DNA from: Plazaster borealis
Lineage: Eukaryota; Echinodermata; Asteroidea; Forcipulatida; Labidiasteridae
Direction of reading: 5' to 3'
DNA: 64,000 nt
Assembly: GCA_021014325.1 (NCBI GenBank)
Contig: CM037473.1
Coordinates: forward strand, 2,122,501-2,186,500
Shown: positions 39,867-52,379 of the stretch, in pieces
Layout of the letters: each line of letters opens with the position of its first letter
Numbering within the stretch: position 1 is the first letter of the stretch
Translations under genes and position numbers: made by a program
The notes under the pieces: model-generated
Told to the model about the DNA's origin: nothing
Database searches by the model: none
Seen by the model: the letters and a program-made list of their open reading frames with translations, nothing else

Positions 39867-41232
39867 TAAAATTCTACTTCGGTTTGGTTGCTGGGAGTAC
39901 GGTGAAAACAAAAGTACATCATCATAAATATGTTATTACAAAATTGGTTCTGATTGTAAACATTTTGGTTTTCCCTTGAAAAGGTATTGGAAAAACATTT
40001 TATCATTGCTACTTTCAATTCTCATTTTGAGGAATTCCAGAAACTATTTTATTGCAGACTCCCCGCAGTCCGGTCTTGGAAAACACAAACAATTTAAATG
40101 AGCAAATCATCATTAGATCATCATCATATTAATCTGGACTATCCTGTCTGCTAGAAAATGTTTAGTCTTGTTTGTGACTGCTTTCATTTTGAGGCACTCA
40201 AGAAATTAAAGGGAATTATACATGAAATGTATAATATGAAAACAATATTTAAAAAAAGAGTTTTTGTTGTCTTTTGTCTTTAAGACAACAAGAAGAAAAC
40301 AGATTTCACTGAAAATGTAGCTGAATAATTTGTACTAAAAACATCAACTTAACAACATGGTGGAGTTGGCTTGTTAGTTAGTCTAGATAGATCAATCAAT
40401 GCGCAGGATCAATTAATCCAGATGTCAAAGGCAAATTTTTCTCTGTTTACCAAAAAGCATGAAGAGTTTCAACTGTCGGTTGTCTTTGTATTAAAATCAA
40501 AACATATCTGGTATCTCAAACTTCTGGGACCAAGTTTATCCCATATTGAGTTTTACGTGTTCACGACTTTGTTTCTTCAAACACTTTAGTTTAACGTCTT
40601 ATAGCTATACAAAATTATACTATATTGTTTGGAAATTAAAATTTAGCCATGAAATATATGAAAGTAAAATAAATAAATAAAAACAATGTAGAAAACCCGA
40701 GAACAAGACTTGATCTCCATTTCCGGTTGCTTCTTGTAAACAATTAGAATTTTGCCCAATTGACGTTCATGTCTTCATTAAACCTATGTAATGGATATGC
40801 AAATTATGGCGTGATTCGCAAAAGGGATTTCTAAAAAAAGAAGTTTTCTTTTTAATATAGTTCCATTGTTAATTTTAACAAATTATTTGTATTTTGTAAA
40901 AATTGAAATTGTATTTGTAACAAAAGTGCTATTGGTATTTTTATTTTCAAGAATTTTGTATGAATAGACTTTAAAAAGAATATTTGATTTCATACAAAAA
41001 TCTAGGCTTCCTTCGACTTGTTTTCTCGTTTTCGATACGTGCGAGACTTGCAGAGTCTATTTTAAGGTATACATAAATGTATATATACAAAACATGCATT
41101 ATACAAGTTTTCTTGTTGTATAAATTAACACATGTTTCATACCATCATCCCACAAAAGAAGAGAACATTGGAATTATGGCTAGCCTCTGCCTCTCGTCTG
41201 CATCGTCAATCTCAGAGGCTAAATCTTGATTA

Positions 41233-41448
41233 TTAACTCATCAAGTTCCGGTCTGGAGGATAAGAAGCGACATCAAGTTGTTCCGCAGATGGTTTCTGGA
41301 TAAGGAGGTTGGTTTGGGCTTCCAGCATAGAGGATTTAAGTGCTGTAATTGGTGCCTGTCCAACCATGGAGGAGGGAATTTCCTTCCTCCATGGTCGGAC
41401 CATGTCTATTTCCAAGAGAGAATTCAACAGCTTTTGATGCCGTCCAGA
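41233..41448 (-). other. unassigned open frame with internal palindrome
   Basis: The minus strand is open for about 70 codons (contains VRPWRKEIPSSMVGQAPITA and ends YPPDRNLMS). A palindrome, CCATGGAGGAGGGAATTTCCTTCCTCCATGG, lies inside at about 41363-41393. The palindrome makes a repeat or a structured locus as likely as a coding exon. Confidence 0.15.
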
Positions 41449-41480
41449 GGTGTCTTATTTCAAAAGATGGGAACTTAATG

Positions 41481-41745
41481 GGAGGGTACACCTTTCATAA
41501 TTACTCCAAAAATTTATGACCATAAAAACTGACTTGGTAAAGAGCCAAGGAGAGCTATTGATATTAAAAAACATTGTTAGGAACGACCCCCTTATTAATG
41601 TAGTTTTAGAGTAAGAGGTCATTTTTCACTAACAAAATTTGAATCTGAGAAAGGCTTCAGGCATGATCCTTTTTCAGGCATCTGAAAGCACACAATTCTA
41701 TGGAACGACGGTGATTATTTTCTTGCAACTATGAAATTTGACCCA
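41481..41745. mobile_element. family T element, right part eroded
   Basis: Left blocks GGAGGGTACACC, ATTACTCCAAAAATT and TGACTTGGTAAAGAGC-like match 42917-43298. The centre is GAGAAAGGCTTCAGGC with CTTTTTCAGGC. After TCTTGCAACTATG the element is lost. Confidence 0.7.
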
Positions 41746-41871
41746 GGATATGCAGTAAACACTAAAACAGATCTCAATAAAATCAAGTCATGAAAATTAT
41801 TCCCCCCAAAAAAATCAGATTTCTCAGAACTGTGTTCAATGTAACGTTTCAGCTCTTTGAGGAAATTAAGC

Positions 41872-42162
41872 TCCTAAAGTATTTGTACAACAGTGGTAGA
41901 TTGAAAATATAAATGTTCACAGATTTGAAAATAACTTACATGGGTAAAAGATGGTCATGGTGGAAAACCTCGCTTAGGTACTGAGTAAAACAATTAGCTT
42001 TTATCTTGCGTGTCCAAAACTGACGTTTGAAAACAGTGAAAATATATAATGGGGGTTTTCACTGTTTTCTCATGACTGTGAAGACCGATTGAGCTTAACA
42101 TTTCACAGGTTTGTTATTTCTTGTATATATGTTGACTGATGTTGAGTCACAACAATAATCAT
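41872..42162. mobile_element. family T element related to 32264-32619
   Basis: The left part AAAGTATTTGTACAACAGTGG and ATATAAATGTTCACAGATTTG and the right part TTTTCTCATGACTGTGAAGACC match the 32.3 kb copy. The right end is eroded just before the next family T copy begins. Confidence 0.7.
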
Positions 42163-42167
42163 ACTTC

Positions 42168-42543
42168 TTAAAGGCACTGTACACGTTTGGTAATTACTCA
42201 AAATATATATTAACATAAAAACTGACTTGGTAACGAGCAACGGAGAGCTGTTGATAGTATAAAACATTGTGAGAAACGACTCCCTCTGAAGTAACGTAGT
42301 TTTTGAGAAAGAGGTAATTTCTCACTAAAATAATAAAAGACTTCTAGCAAGAAGCCTTTTATTCCTATCTGAAAGCACACAAATTTGTACAACAAGGGTG
42401 TTTTTTCTTTCATCATTTTTTTGCAACTTCGATGACCAATTGAGCCCAAATTTTCACAGGCTTGTTATTTTATGCATATGTTGGGATACACCAAGTGAGA
42501 ACACTGGTCTTTGACAATTACCAAACGTGTTCAGTGCCTTTAA
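42168..42543. mobile_element. TTAA-flanked TIR element (family T)
   Basis: TTAA both sides; ends AAAGGCACTGTACACGTTTGG and CCAAACGTGTTCAGTGCCTTT. The central palindrome is AATAAAAGACTTCTAGC / AAGAAGCCTTTTATT. Arms are almost identical to 35856-36229 and 45309-45677. Confidence 0.93.
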
Positions 42544-42916
42544 GCGTTGCAGAACAGATTGTGAAGTTGAATGAAAAAGACACAACACAAAATCTTAGAC
42601 CCTATCATATACTTAAGTCTAGGAATAAGTGATGAGGAATTAAGCAAGGCGCCTGGTGGGTTGTGAATCTAATGAGGTTTTTTCAGTGGAATAAACACAC
42701 ATTGATCATCCTAACCAGGTATGTTGTTATTGAAGCAGATACCTCTTGGCAAGTAACAGTAAGTAGTTAAGGTAGTCTATCTCAATTAGTCACTGATTGC
42801 GTTAACATGTTTACTTGTGTTTGGGGTGTTGTTTTTAAGGTTTTTAAGGAAATTGTACTTCAACAAAAAGTGTATGGGAGAGATGTGAATTTAGCTCTCA
42901 AGGTTGAGTTTCAACT

Positions 42917-43298
42917 TTAAAGTAAGGGTATACTTTCGGTAATTACTCCAAAAATTATTCATAAAACTTACTTGGTAAAGAGCACTGGAGAGCTGTTCAT
43001 ATTATAAAACATTGTTAGAAATGACCCCCTTTGAAGTAATGTACATTCGTTTTAGAGAAAGAATTTTTCACCTAAAAATTTGAATCTGAGTATAAGGCCT
43101 GAAGCCTTTCTCAGGCATTTGAAAGCACACAATTCTGTGCTGTGCAACAAGGGTGTTTTTCCTCCAAAAATTTTCTTGCAACTTCGATGACCAATTGAGC
43201 CCAAATTTTCACAGGTTTGTTATTGTATGCATATGTTGGGATACACCAAGTGAGGATACAGGTCTTTGACAATGACCAAATGTATACCCTGCCTTTAA
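42917..43298. mobile_element. TTAA-flanked TIR element (family T)
   Basis: TTAA both sides; ends AAAGTAAGGGTATACTTTCGG and CCAAATGTATACCCTGCCTTT. The centre is GAGTATAAGGCCTGAAGCCTTTCTC. The right half carries CTTCGATGACCAATTGAGCC. Confidence 0.9.
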
Positions 43299-44640
43299 AG
43301 ACATTTGCAGAATCTCCAGATGGCTTTGAATTTGAAACAGATGTCTACATTTCTGGGGTGTTATTATTATTTGTTTCCTTCTCAAAGTTGTTTGACTCTT
43401 GATTTTGAATCTTAATGAGGCTCAGCCAAAGATAAATAAATCATAGGGTTGGGGAATTAACATTCATGCCTCTATTTTAATCATTGTGGGAAACATCTTA
43501 CAGATGAGGAAAATTATTTCATGCACTCATAAAATAAATTATGTCAAGAAATGATGTCTTTAAATCTGCTCCCTTCAGTTTTAGAGTGAATAGTTTCACT
43601 TGTTTTGTTGCTTTTTTGTTGAATTCAGAAATGCTGATAACAGTTTCCAATAATAGTTAAGTTTTGTTTTTCGCTTGGAGCAGTTTCCATTATGCGAACA
43701 ACATGATTCCTGCAGTAGGTTCTAGCCCTAGATTTAGTTTACTAGCAGTTTCCCATAACAACTTTGCACTGAGCAGCGTTAGCCCTTAACAGTGGTCCAC
43801 TGGCCAAATGCCAGTTAAAACACCTGACGACCAGTCAGTTTTCACTCCAAGTGGTCTGGCTGGCTAGTTCAGTGTTGAGAAGCATCCCTATTTCATTAGA
43901 AGTATGGACAAGTGAAAAAGCTGGTGGACTAGTGAAATGACAAGCTAACAAGTCTTGCTGGCCAGTCACTAAAAAAGTTAAAGGCAAACCCTGTTGAGTA
44001 TTTGACTTGATTCCATCATCCAAGAGTTCTTAACTCACGAAGGCAGAGATAATAATTATCTTAGATGATTGTTGACTTGTTCTAGACAATAATTGTTGTA
44101 GATGATTGTTGACTAGCGCAAGATATTGCAGCCTGCCAGCTTGGACAGTCCACCTCTCCAGAGAGTTGAAGATGGTTGACAGAGTTATCCGTCTTGCCAG
44201 GTAACCCATGCATAAGGGTTGATAATGATGTAACCCTTGGGCTGCGAAACTCATTATAATAATAGTAACAAACCGAACAAATGTGTTTTATGAAGAATTT
44301 GTTACAGTCAAAGTTTTTAATAAAGCCATTCTCAAAATTTCTGGTAGTGTGAGGAGAGTTATTCATTATTCAAATAACATGTTCCAAAAATGCAAGACTT
44401 AAGTCAAGGATTTGACCATAATGTACAGAAATATAAAAGCAAGCAACAACGTAACAAAAAAGCTTACAAACTCAGACCAGAATAAGTAAAGTGAATTCAC
44501 ATTACTAAGTTGACAAAGCAGTTAGACAGAAAACAAATGATTTATTATTTTGATACTTGTATAAGGCAATAATTATATAGGGAATTGTTTTTCATCAGAT
44601 GTCCCTGTTGAGCGAAAGATTAAAACCTAGTGATGGAAAA
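43299..44640. other. no gene supported
   Basis: The interval contains GTGGTCCACTGGCC and GGTGGACTAGTGAAATGAC blocks (43790-43990), which look like a dispersed element. At 44040-44110 there is a short duplication of TAGATGATTGTTGACT. The minus-strand frame at 44254-44030 is not recognisable. Confidence 0.35.
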
Positions 44641-44689
44641 AATTGTCATAACCGTGCCAAATATTGTCCCCGCCTACGGAACGGTCTCC

Positions 44690-45052
44690 CTGTCTCCATT
44701 AAAAAAACGCTCAGACTGTTTTGTCCTTCCTGGAATGTTTTCGGAGCTACGTTTTGAAGTATGAGACCTTTTTACCTTTATCGCACCATGTAATTGTTTA
44801 CAAGGTGCTTTGGCGCAACATGCTGCCGATCAAACCAGGAACACCGGGGCGAACCCCTTCTCTTTACAATAAGTGCACTGGGTTCTTTTACGTGCATTAC
44901 ACAACACATGGGACCAACGGCTTTACGTTCCATCCGAAGGACGCAGCAATAATGGTTAAGTGTCTTGTTACCATGACTTGAACCCACACTCTGCTGATCA
45001 GAAACACCAGAGCTTGAGTCCGGTGCTCTTATCCGCTCGGCCAAGACACGCT
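44690..45052 (-). mobile_element. tRNA-derived SINE, family A
   Basis: The head on the minus strand is GCCGAGCGGATAAGAGC followed by the B-box region GGGTTCAAGTCATGG. The body (ACACCGGGGCGAACCCCTTC, GTGCACTGGGTTCTTTTACG, CATCCGAAGGAC) matches 47905-48206. This body differs from that of the two MND1-region copies, so two subfamilies share a head. Confidence 0.8.
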
Positions 45053-45308
45053 CTGGTGTACTGGTCACTGTGAGATGGTTGTTTATAATTAAGACATCTG
45101 CCAATGATGACATGTTGTTTTGATATCTGTCTGCTTATCCTCATTGCCAATGTCAGATGAATGAATAAATCCCGGAGTGTGTTTCTGTTTGGATCAATGT
45201 AATCTAAACTCTTGTCAAGGGTTGCTTATTAAACATCTTTATTGCGATGTCTGTTTAGTGTTGATTGTAAAGGACGGTTCAACATAATTTTGATGACTTT
45301 ATCTATGG

Positions 45309-45720
45309 TTAAAGGTATCGTACACGTTTGGTAATGACTCAAAACAAATATTAGCATAAAAACTTACTTGGTAACAAGCAACGGAGAGCTGTTGATAGTA
45401 TAAAACAATGTAGGAAACGACTCCCTCTGAAGTAGTTTTTGAGAAAGAGGTAATTTCTCACTAAAATAATAAAAACTTCTTGCAAGAAGTTTTTATTCCT
45501 ATCTGAAAGCACACAAATTTGTACAACAAGGGTGTTTTTTCTTTCATCATTTTCTTGCAACTTCGATGACCAATTGAGCCCAAATTTTCACAGGCTTGTT
45601 ATTTTATGCATATGTTGGGATACACCAAGTGAAAACACTGGTCTTTGACAATTACCAAACGTGTACAGGGCCTTTAAAGCATTATGGTTTGTCAAAGACC
45701 AGTATCCTCACTTAGTGTAG
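45309..45720. mobile_element. TTAA-flanked TIR element (family T) plus a fragment
   Basis: The element at 45309-45677 has TTAA both sides, ends AAAGGTATCGTACACGTTTGG and CCAAACGTGTACAGGGCCTTT, and the AACTTCTTGCAAGAAGTT centre. It is followed at 45688-45720 by an inverted scrap of the right arm (GTCAAAGACCAGTATCC). Confidence 0.93.
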
Positions 45721-46297
45721 CACAATTTAGTAATCATACAAAGAACTAAGTTAGAACAAACACTGAATTTTCCTTTAAAGAACTATTTTTTAAATGAAAG
45801 AACTAATTCTGAATCTGCATACAAATTCCTGGTTAAATGGTCAACTTATTACAAATGTTAATTCATACCTTTCAAAGGTATATTTTAAAACCATGTTTTC
45901 CCTTTTATTAACACAGTAATCCTGTTTGTGGACACTGCTATGCAAAATCTTAAAAGTTAAAACTTATGTGGGTACATGTAAATAATTGTCTTTTAATTTT
46001 GTTTCCTGACTTAGTTTTTATCGCCGGCGTAAATGGCGGGAAACAAGTCCTAATCTTATCAGTAAATGATAACTACTGAATGAGTGCCTCACGACAGCTG
46101 GTCACATTGTGTTCCCTAAAAACTCCCCCAAGCACTGGTTGTCAAAATACCGATACATGCCTGACTGACAAGGGGAACGCTCAACCCCCCCCCCCCCAAC
46201 AAAAGAGCGACGGAATAAAACCACCTGGCTTGACTATTGACAAGATTTTGGTTGAATTAGCCTTGTCCACTATTGTGTTGTATTGTGCCACTGCAGA

Positions 46298-46790
46298 TTA
46301 GCACACTTGCTGGTTATTGTTTGGTAGTAAATCCTGGTGATTTTGCATGCTGGGCTGATGAATGCAAACAAAATCTTCTGACCCTAGTAGTTGGGGAATC
46401 ATACTGGCTTGATTCTCGCGCCATAAATGGACAAAAGGGAACAATTTGGCGGGGGAAGTCTTGCTGATGGCTTTCTGGGGTTGTGGGTGTTTAGTCACAC
46501 TTTGAGGGGTTGACTTTGCAAGGGATAGGGCTTGGTGACTTGTGTTGACACTTTGGATTTCTGATTGAAAGTACATGGTCTTGGATGGAAGTTTCTGACT
46601 TGATGTTATTAATTTTAAGTCATGATGTGAGATGTTTTTATGGATATGATGGAGTAGTGTTTGTTTTTCAGATCCTGTATTTGTAAGGACAGTGTGTAAA
46701 TTTTGTTGTACAAAATTGTATGCGTTTGTTTTAAACTTCTCAAAATTGGAATTTTCTTTCTTTGCAGTCTTCAGTAATATTTGCTCATTG
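46298..46790 (-). other. unassigned long open frame (about 165-180 codons)
   Basis: A minus-strand frame is open from inside the family T element at 46792 down to a stop at 46298. It is rich in S, Q, K, T and H, lacks hydrophobic runs and reads like a disordered protein segment (for example HKNISHHDLKLITSSQKLPS). By a rough count with a stop frequency near 7% per codon, a frame this long is unlikely by chance, though not excluded. No start context, splice partner or family could be identified. Confidence 0.2.
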
Positions 46791-46791
46791 A

Positions 46792-47174
46792 TTGAAGGGA
46801 TTGTATACGTTTGGTAATTGGAATCCACTGTTTGTTTCAATTTTATATAGTTGTAGATTTATACCATAAAACTAAACTGTGAAAAATTTCATTTCAAAAA
46901 GTGGTCGCGTTTTTGAGATAATGCCGAAAATCTGGAGCGGATATGTCCACGCAGGAAGAATAATCTGCAATTTGAATACACAATCTGAGAAAGGTAACTC
47001 TTCTGAGATTCAAATTTTGGGGGGATAAAAAGTGATGTCTTTTTCCATCACCGCAGTACTTCAAAGTGAAAAGTTTCTCAAAATGCACTATCCAAAGCTG
47101 CTGTACTTTTTACCAAGTAAGTTTTGATTGCCATTAATTTTCAGAGCCATTACCAAATGTATACAGACCCTTTT
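46792..47174. mobile_element. family T element (GTATACGTTTGG ends)
   Basis: Ends AAGGGATTGTATACGTTTGG and CCAAATGTATACAGACCCTTT are inverted. The flanks are TTGA and TTTAG, so the TTAA is mutated. Arms match 21990-22377, with GATAATGCCGAAAATCTGG and CCAAGTAAGTTTTGATTGCC. Confidence 0.85.
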
Positions 47175-47849
47175 TAGTACGTACCAGCATTTAGCTTGCA
47201 TCAAACTCAGGATTGGACTTTAGCACCTGCAATAATTATGTTGATAAGGTGCCTCTATTAAGCAGACCGATATCAAATTAATTGCTTGGGGTTTTTAAAG
47301 TTAAGACTTAATTTTGTCTAAAAACTCATCTGTTCCTTTCTGAGGACTTTCCCACGTTTGAGTGTGAGCCTACCATCATATCATGTATCAATCAGTAACA
47401 GAAACTTGTATAGCAAGTGCTTTTTATATTTGCGGAGTGTTTTGAGAAAATCTTGTTGATGAAAGGTGGAAATTGCCAGCTGCCTTTTTGACACGGTTTC
47501 ATTGGATAAGCCTTTGTAGGCAGAAGGTAAACATTAACAGGAGACGCATATATTAGTAGTAATGTCATGGGAATATTTTGCTGTTGTTTTGTCTCCATTT
47601 AGAGAATGATGAATAGACTGTCTAAAGCAGACACATTGGGTAACACAAAGAATAAATTGCCCATTTATACAGCTTTTTTGTCTTCGTTTTGCAGGTTTTT
47701 TGTGGACCCCCTTTTTATTGAGGGGGGGCATTTAGTACATGAATTAAAAATGGGAGGAGTTGGAATTTGTAAAATAGGTTGATTGATGGAGTGAATCAGT
47801 TACTGTTCTGGTAGGAGGACTGTTAAGAAAGAGATAGATTCAGAAGCTT

Positions 47850-48206
47850 TTCATTATTATTATCATTATTATATATTTCTAGTAATGAAACCAAGGAGGC
47901 CTCATAAGTGAACTTAATCAAGTAGCTCGGAAGCCTGAGGAAACCTGTAAACGAGGGTGCTTGCTATGTGAACCAGAAGCACCGGGGTTAACCCCTACTC
48001 TTCCATGATAAGTGTTCTGGGTTCTTTTGCGTGCACTATCTATACTAGTACACCGGACCTGTATCCCATCCGAAGGACAAAGCAATTATGGTAAAGCATC
48101 TTGCTCAAGGATACAAGTGTCATGACTGGGAGCCGAACCCACACTCTGCTGAGCAGAGACAACAGATTGAGTCCAGTGCTCTTAACGACATGACACGCCA
48201 CTAAGT
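47850..48206 (-). mobile_element. tRNA-derived SINE, family A, with ATT tail
   Basis: The head lies near 48195 on the minus strand (ATGTCGTTAAGAGCACTGG; B box GGGTTCGGCTCCC). The body matches 44690-45052. It ends at about 47850-47875 in an ATT-type microsatellite like the LINE tail at 3364, which suggests mobilisation by that LINE class. Confidence 0.75.
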
Positions 48207-50120
48207 CATTGAGTTTTAGGTTTGTGTCAAATTTGTTTCAATAATAACAGTTTTTGTTTTTGTTTCGTATTCAGTGGTATTAGATTGTATGGAAGCATTC
48301 AAATACAAATTTGAATACAAACAAATTGTCCCATTGTCTTTGTAAACATTCGAGGATGACAATAGTTTCGAAACACTTCTGAATGTTGCATCAAAAGTGC
48401 TTGTAGTTTTGGTTTTAAGAATACCATGGTTTGGAATTAATTGTGAAAGAAGTATAGAGTGATAGAAACAGGAAGTAAACATTTCCTTGGTTAGTTTTTG
48501 TTTAACTCCACTGGCAGGGTATTCATAGATAACAATGGTGGTGTAATTCAGTACTTTTGTGACAATTGTATCGATTGCCTTCAGAGATATTTGAAAGAGG
48601 ATCTGTTCACTTTTTCGTTAAAATTAATGATGCAAAATAAAGAGAACTTTTTTCTGAAAGGTTTGTGCGAGGTTATGAATAGAATTGGCTGAGAATTAAC
48701 AAAAACAAATTTGAAAAAAGAAAAAACCAATAGGCACTTTGGTAGTTTCAGTTATGTTATCATCGATTAATTTCACTGGAAACAAAGCATTTAGACAGTA
48801 ATAAAACAGTGATGTACAGCTAAAATACAGTCTTGGGTAGACCTTTTCAATTAGCAGCTCAAGTATGAAGCAAAAGACATTACAAAAAGTCACAATTATC
48901 TACAAAAAGTTATCCAGCTCTCTTTGTGCAGAGAAGAAAAAGTAGGTTGTCAAAATGCAAGATCTTTAGAGAAGTGTTCTTCATTTTCCATTGTTCGTCA
49001 AGACTGTAACAAAAATATCATACACTTGGATTTTGAAGATCCACTATAAAGGAGATTTTCACATTATGCGTTCCTTGAAAAGTCTACTTACTTGAAAAGT
49101 TTACGTAATAAATTGCAAAGTATCAATTTTAGGAAAATTATGCTTTCACAAACCAGAGGGTTAAAATACAGAGTCTTTGTTCTGTAAACCAACCCACTCC
49201 AGCACCAAGTGTGCCATAGATTAGGGTCTGTCCAAAACAATTAGCAACCCCCCCCCCCCCACACACACACACACACTTAGACATTGGTCTAAGCTTCATG
49301 GATCAAAAGGCTGTAACATTTTAAGAGTCAGCAGCCATTATTTGTTGAGTGATCAAGAACAAATAGTGGTTAATATTTTTTTAGCAGTGAATATTTATTC
49401 CCATCAGAAGTAAAAGAAATGGTTGTGTACCCGGGATATGGACTTAACGAAAAGTTTTACCAGCAGACAAAGGGCGTAAGCAATTAATGCGCAAAATTGA
49501 TTCAAGAAAACTGAGCGTGAAAGTTTGATTGGTTTTCTGCCATTCCTATTAGTCATTAGGTAGGTTAAATTCTGCCTGGAAATGGGAGAACAAGTCTTTA
49601 GGGGTAATTCTAGCAACAAAAATGTAACAGAAATGCCATATTCTTTTTGTCAGGAGCCATTTTATTGCTTACGACCTTATGTTTCTGGGACAAAAAGTAC
49701 TCTGTGTGCCTGGAAGAAGGGCGTAGAGCCTTACACCCATCTTCCGGGCACATGACAAAATGGTACAACACTGGTTATCCCTGTTCTCTAATTGAAACAA
49801 AACATTTTAAAACTTTATCCATTTGATTGAAAAATGCAGAAAATATCACCTTGAAAATGGCATATGGTTACATGTTTTGTCATTACTCTATCGTCACAAT
49901 CCACTTGACGTCATCATCCACATCATCTTGGTTTTGCCATTTTGGGAATCAGATTTGGTTAACATCCACCATTTTACTCCCATAATTGCAGACCATGGGT
50001 AGACAGTATCCGAGTAGTGTGACATAGGACATGGAGTATACTCATTTGTTCAAATATTCAGGTTGTTTTTGTTCCACTTAATCTGTTCTTGAGTAGTCTC
50101 TCTCCTACTGGCGGAATAAG
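48207..50120. other. no gene supported
   Basis: The DNA is AT-rich. A C-run plus an AC microsatellite lies at 49246-49277. A short hairpin (GTGCCTGGAAGAAGG / CATCTTCCGGGCAC) is at 49706-49752. Some weak open frames on both strands have no recognisable product. Confidence 0.4.
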
Positions 50121-50124
50121 TCTA

Positions 50125-50430
50125 TATCAGGGCTCTCATCGGGGGGGGGGGGGGGGGGAATCCACAAGACCGCAGGACTTGTAGTTCAGAATCTTTACTG
50201 GACCGGGATTTTATTTATTAGAACAGAATCAAAATGAGAAGAGACTAGAATCAAAATAAGAACACAGTGTAAAATTTGAGTCCTGTATATTCGTCTATCT
50301 AATGTCTTGCACGGCAACATGTGTAATTTTCTGAAAGGACAGTTCCTCACCAGTAGTAGTAGGTTAGAACACCACAGGTTCCATGCCAGTCTTTGATTTT
50401 CTTCCTCCAAGATGTGCTTTAACTTAAGAT
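50125..50430. other. repeat remnant and an exon-like minus-strand piece
   Basis: 50125-50285 (CAGGGCTCTCATC, a G-run, CAAGACCGCAGGACTTGTAG and TAAAATTTGAGTCCTGTA) resembles the segments at 37712-37760 and 38205-38300. Next to it, on the minus strand at 50410-50356, the text reads HILEEENQRLAWNLWCSNLL before a donor-like GTGAGG. It is coiled-coil-like but unassigned. Confidence 0.3.
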
Positions 50431-51479
50431 TGATCTAACTATACATCTTTGTTGTTCAGTAAGCTGATCTTAAGAAGTATGATGTGAGGTAAGTCAATCA
50501 TTCCTAACTTCCATGATCATACTTTTGTTCTATACCTGAATTTTCAAATTCTGAGAATGTGTTTACAAGAAACAAACAAGCAACTTCCTTTGGCCTTGGC
50601 CAAATTAACTGTCAAGACAGGTTTGCGTTTCTTCATTAGACCATTGAGGAAGAAAATAGAATCATGGTTGGGCTGTAGTATTCCTTCACACTCACTGTAC
50701 ATACGTACACGTAGCTATCTGGATGAACATTTGTTTGCAGTTTGTGGTATTTCTCTGCGCTTGGTGCAGAAGCGTGCCAGCACCACAGGAGCCAATTTAG
50801 AGAAATTTCTTGGCACGTGAGCCTCCGACCCTCAGGCTAAAAACTAGTGCAGCATTTCTCATTAGAGCATGATAGAATGTTGTGCCTTGGTTGTCTACCA
50901 TGCTGTGCAATCATGGTTTGGTACAAGATCTTCCAAATTAGGGCCTTTCTTCTCGACTTGTCGGCCAGAAAAATTAATTCTTATAAACTGTCCATTTTTG
51001 GTCAAAGTTACAGAATGATTTTGATCCAAGAATGTTGAGAAAGACATGAGGTAGAACTGGTAAAACAAAATCAAAACTGCAAGCAGCATTCTACCATGCT
51101 TGCTGATGAAGACAATTTTGTCTAGAAGTTTGTTTTGTTGTTAAAGTTATTTCAATTTTTCTGGAACCATTAATGTAAAATAATTTTGTGTATTTAGGTC
51201 AAAGTGATTCTTTTTAAAAGTCAACATTATAATTTTTAAAAATAATAAAACATAAGACTTTTAATATCCACGCATAAGGAAGAATAATTTAGAAACCTAT
51301 TTTACAGACTCTGAGAAAACTGTAAGTTCACTAAATAAAATAATTTAATTGAGATTTTAAGCTGAATTGAACAGGAGTCTTCGGTCTTTTGGGGGGTTAA
51401 ATATGTTAATTAAGTGTCCTTGCCCAGTTTTTTGTGCTACAGATTGTTATATGGAAACTCTGAATGTGTTCCAATTTTA

Positions 51480-51640
51480 AAATATTTAAATCCCTCTCTC
51501 TAAAACCACATTTCTTAGAAGGGAATTGTTTCTCAAAAATGTTATACATTATCAACAGCTGCAGTTCTTCTTACCAAGTAAGTTTTTGTGGTAATTAATT
51601 TTGGAGTAATTACTAAAGGTATAACCCTCTCTTTAAGAAA
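51480..51640. mobile_element. right half of a family T element
   Basis: It contains TTGTTTCTCAAAAATG, ATTATCAACAGCTGCAG, CTTACCAAGTAAG and AATTTTGGAGTAATTACTAAAGG, ending CCCTCTCTTTAA. The left half is missing or unrecognisable. Confidence 0.7.
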
Positions 51641-51807
51641 ACAATTTTGTATAAGCATTTTTTATCAGTGACGCAGATACCATCCCAACCTTTAGAAGTT
51701 TGTTTTAAAATTGCACGCTCATCAAATTGATACACTGCGCTGTTTGAAACATTCATCCCTGAAATGTTCAGTTCATCTTTTTGTAATCTTTTGAAATGAC
51801 ATCACAG

Positions 51808-51977
51808 GTGGTGAAATTCCCAGTACAAAATCGATTCTTGTAAATGTTGCCACGCGTAAAGCGGTCATGCAGACTAAACCATCAGTTTTTACAAGAGACC
51901 CTCCCAAAACAACAAATCTACGTCTACCATTGCTCAAATCCGAACTCCTGTCTCTCTACACAATGCATGAACAATAG
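51808..51977 (+). other. candidate terminal coding exon, unassigned
   Basis: After acceptor GACATCACAG a plus-strand frame of 55 codons runs to TAG at 51975. It reads GGEIPSTKSILVNVATRKAV, then MQTKPSVFTRDPPK and LRLPLLKSELLSLYTMHEQ. Composition and GC are exon-like. An overlapping frame (51844-52149) is also open, which lowers confidence. No family is recognised and no partner exon was found. Confidence 0.25.
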
Positions 51978-52379
51978 CCACCTTTGTTATCATTGTTGTG
52001 GAGGGTCAGTGGCGTGTGGAATCGATATTCATTCAGTGTGTAGTGGGTTACTGAAGAGATTGAAGATTGAAATCACGTTGATTAGGACTGGTATTGTGAT
52101 CGGTGAATTGCTAGCAGCTGTTATGCTATTGTTAACGATGGTGAAGTGAGTGGTCTACTTCCTGTTTCTTTCATAGTGGTCATTATGTTTAATGGCCCCT
52201 GGAAATATACCTCTACAATTTGTTAAAGAAATATTTGTCATTATTTTTTTATAATGCAAGCTTGTAAATTGCTTTTCCATGTGCAGTATTTGATTAAGTT
52301 AGTTAAATCATCATTTTCTTTTATTTGAGATGAAATTAACAAGAAAATATTACAAATGTATTTATACAAATTTGTTTTC

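Noticed and set aside
49246..49280. C-run followed by AC repeats
   Set aside because: Simple low-complexity sequence with no wider structure.
50557..50820. 87-codon plus-strand frame, moderately GC-rich
   Set aside because: No recognised family, no good splice sites in frame, and all three frames give equally plausible peptides in parts.
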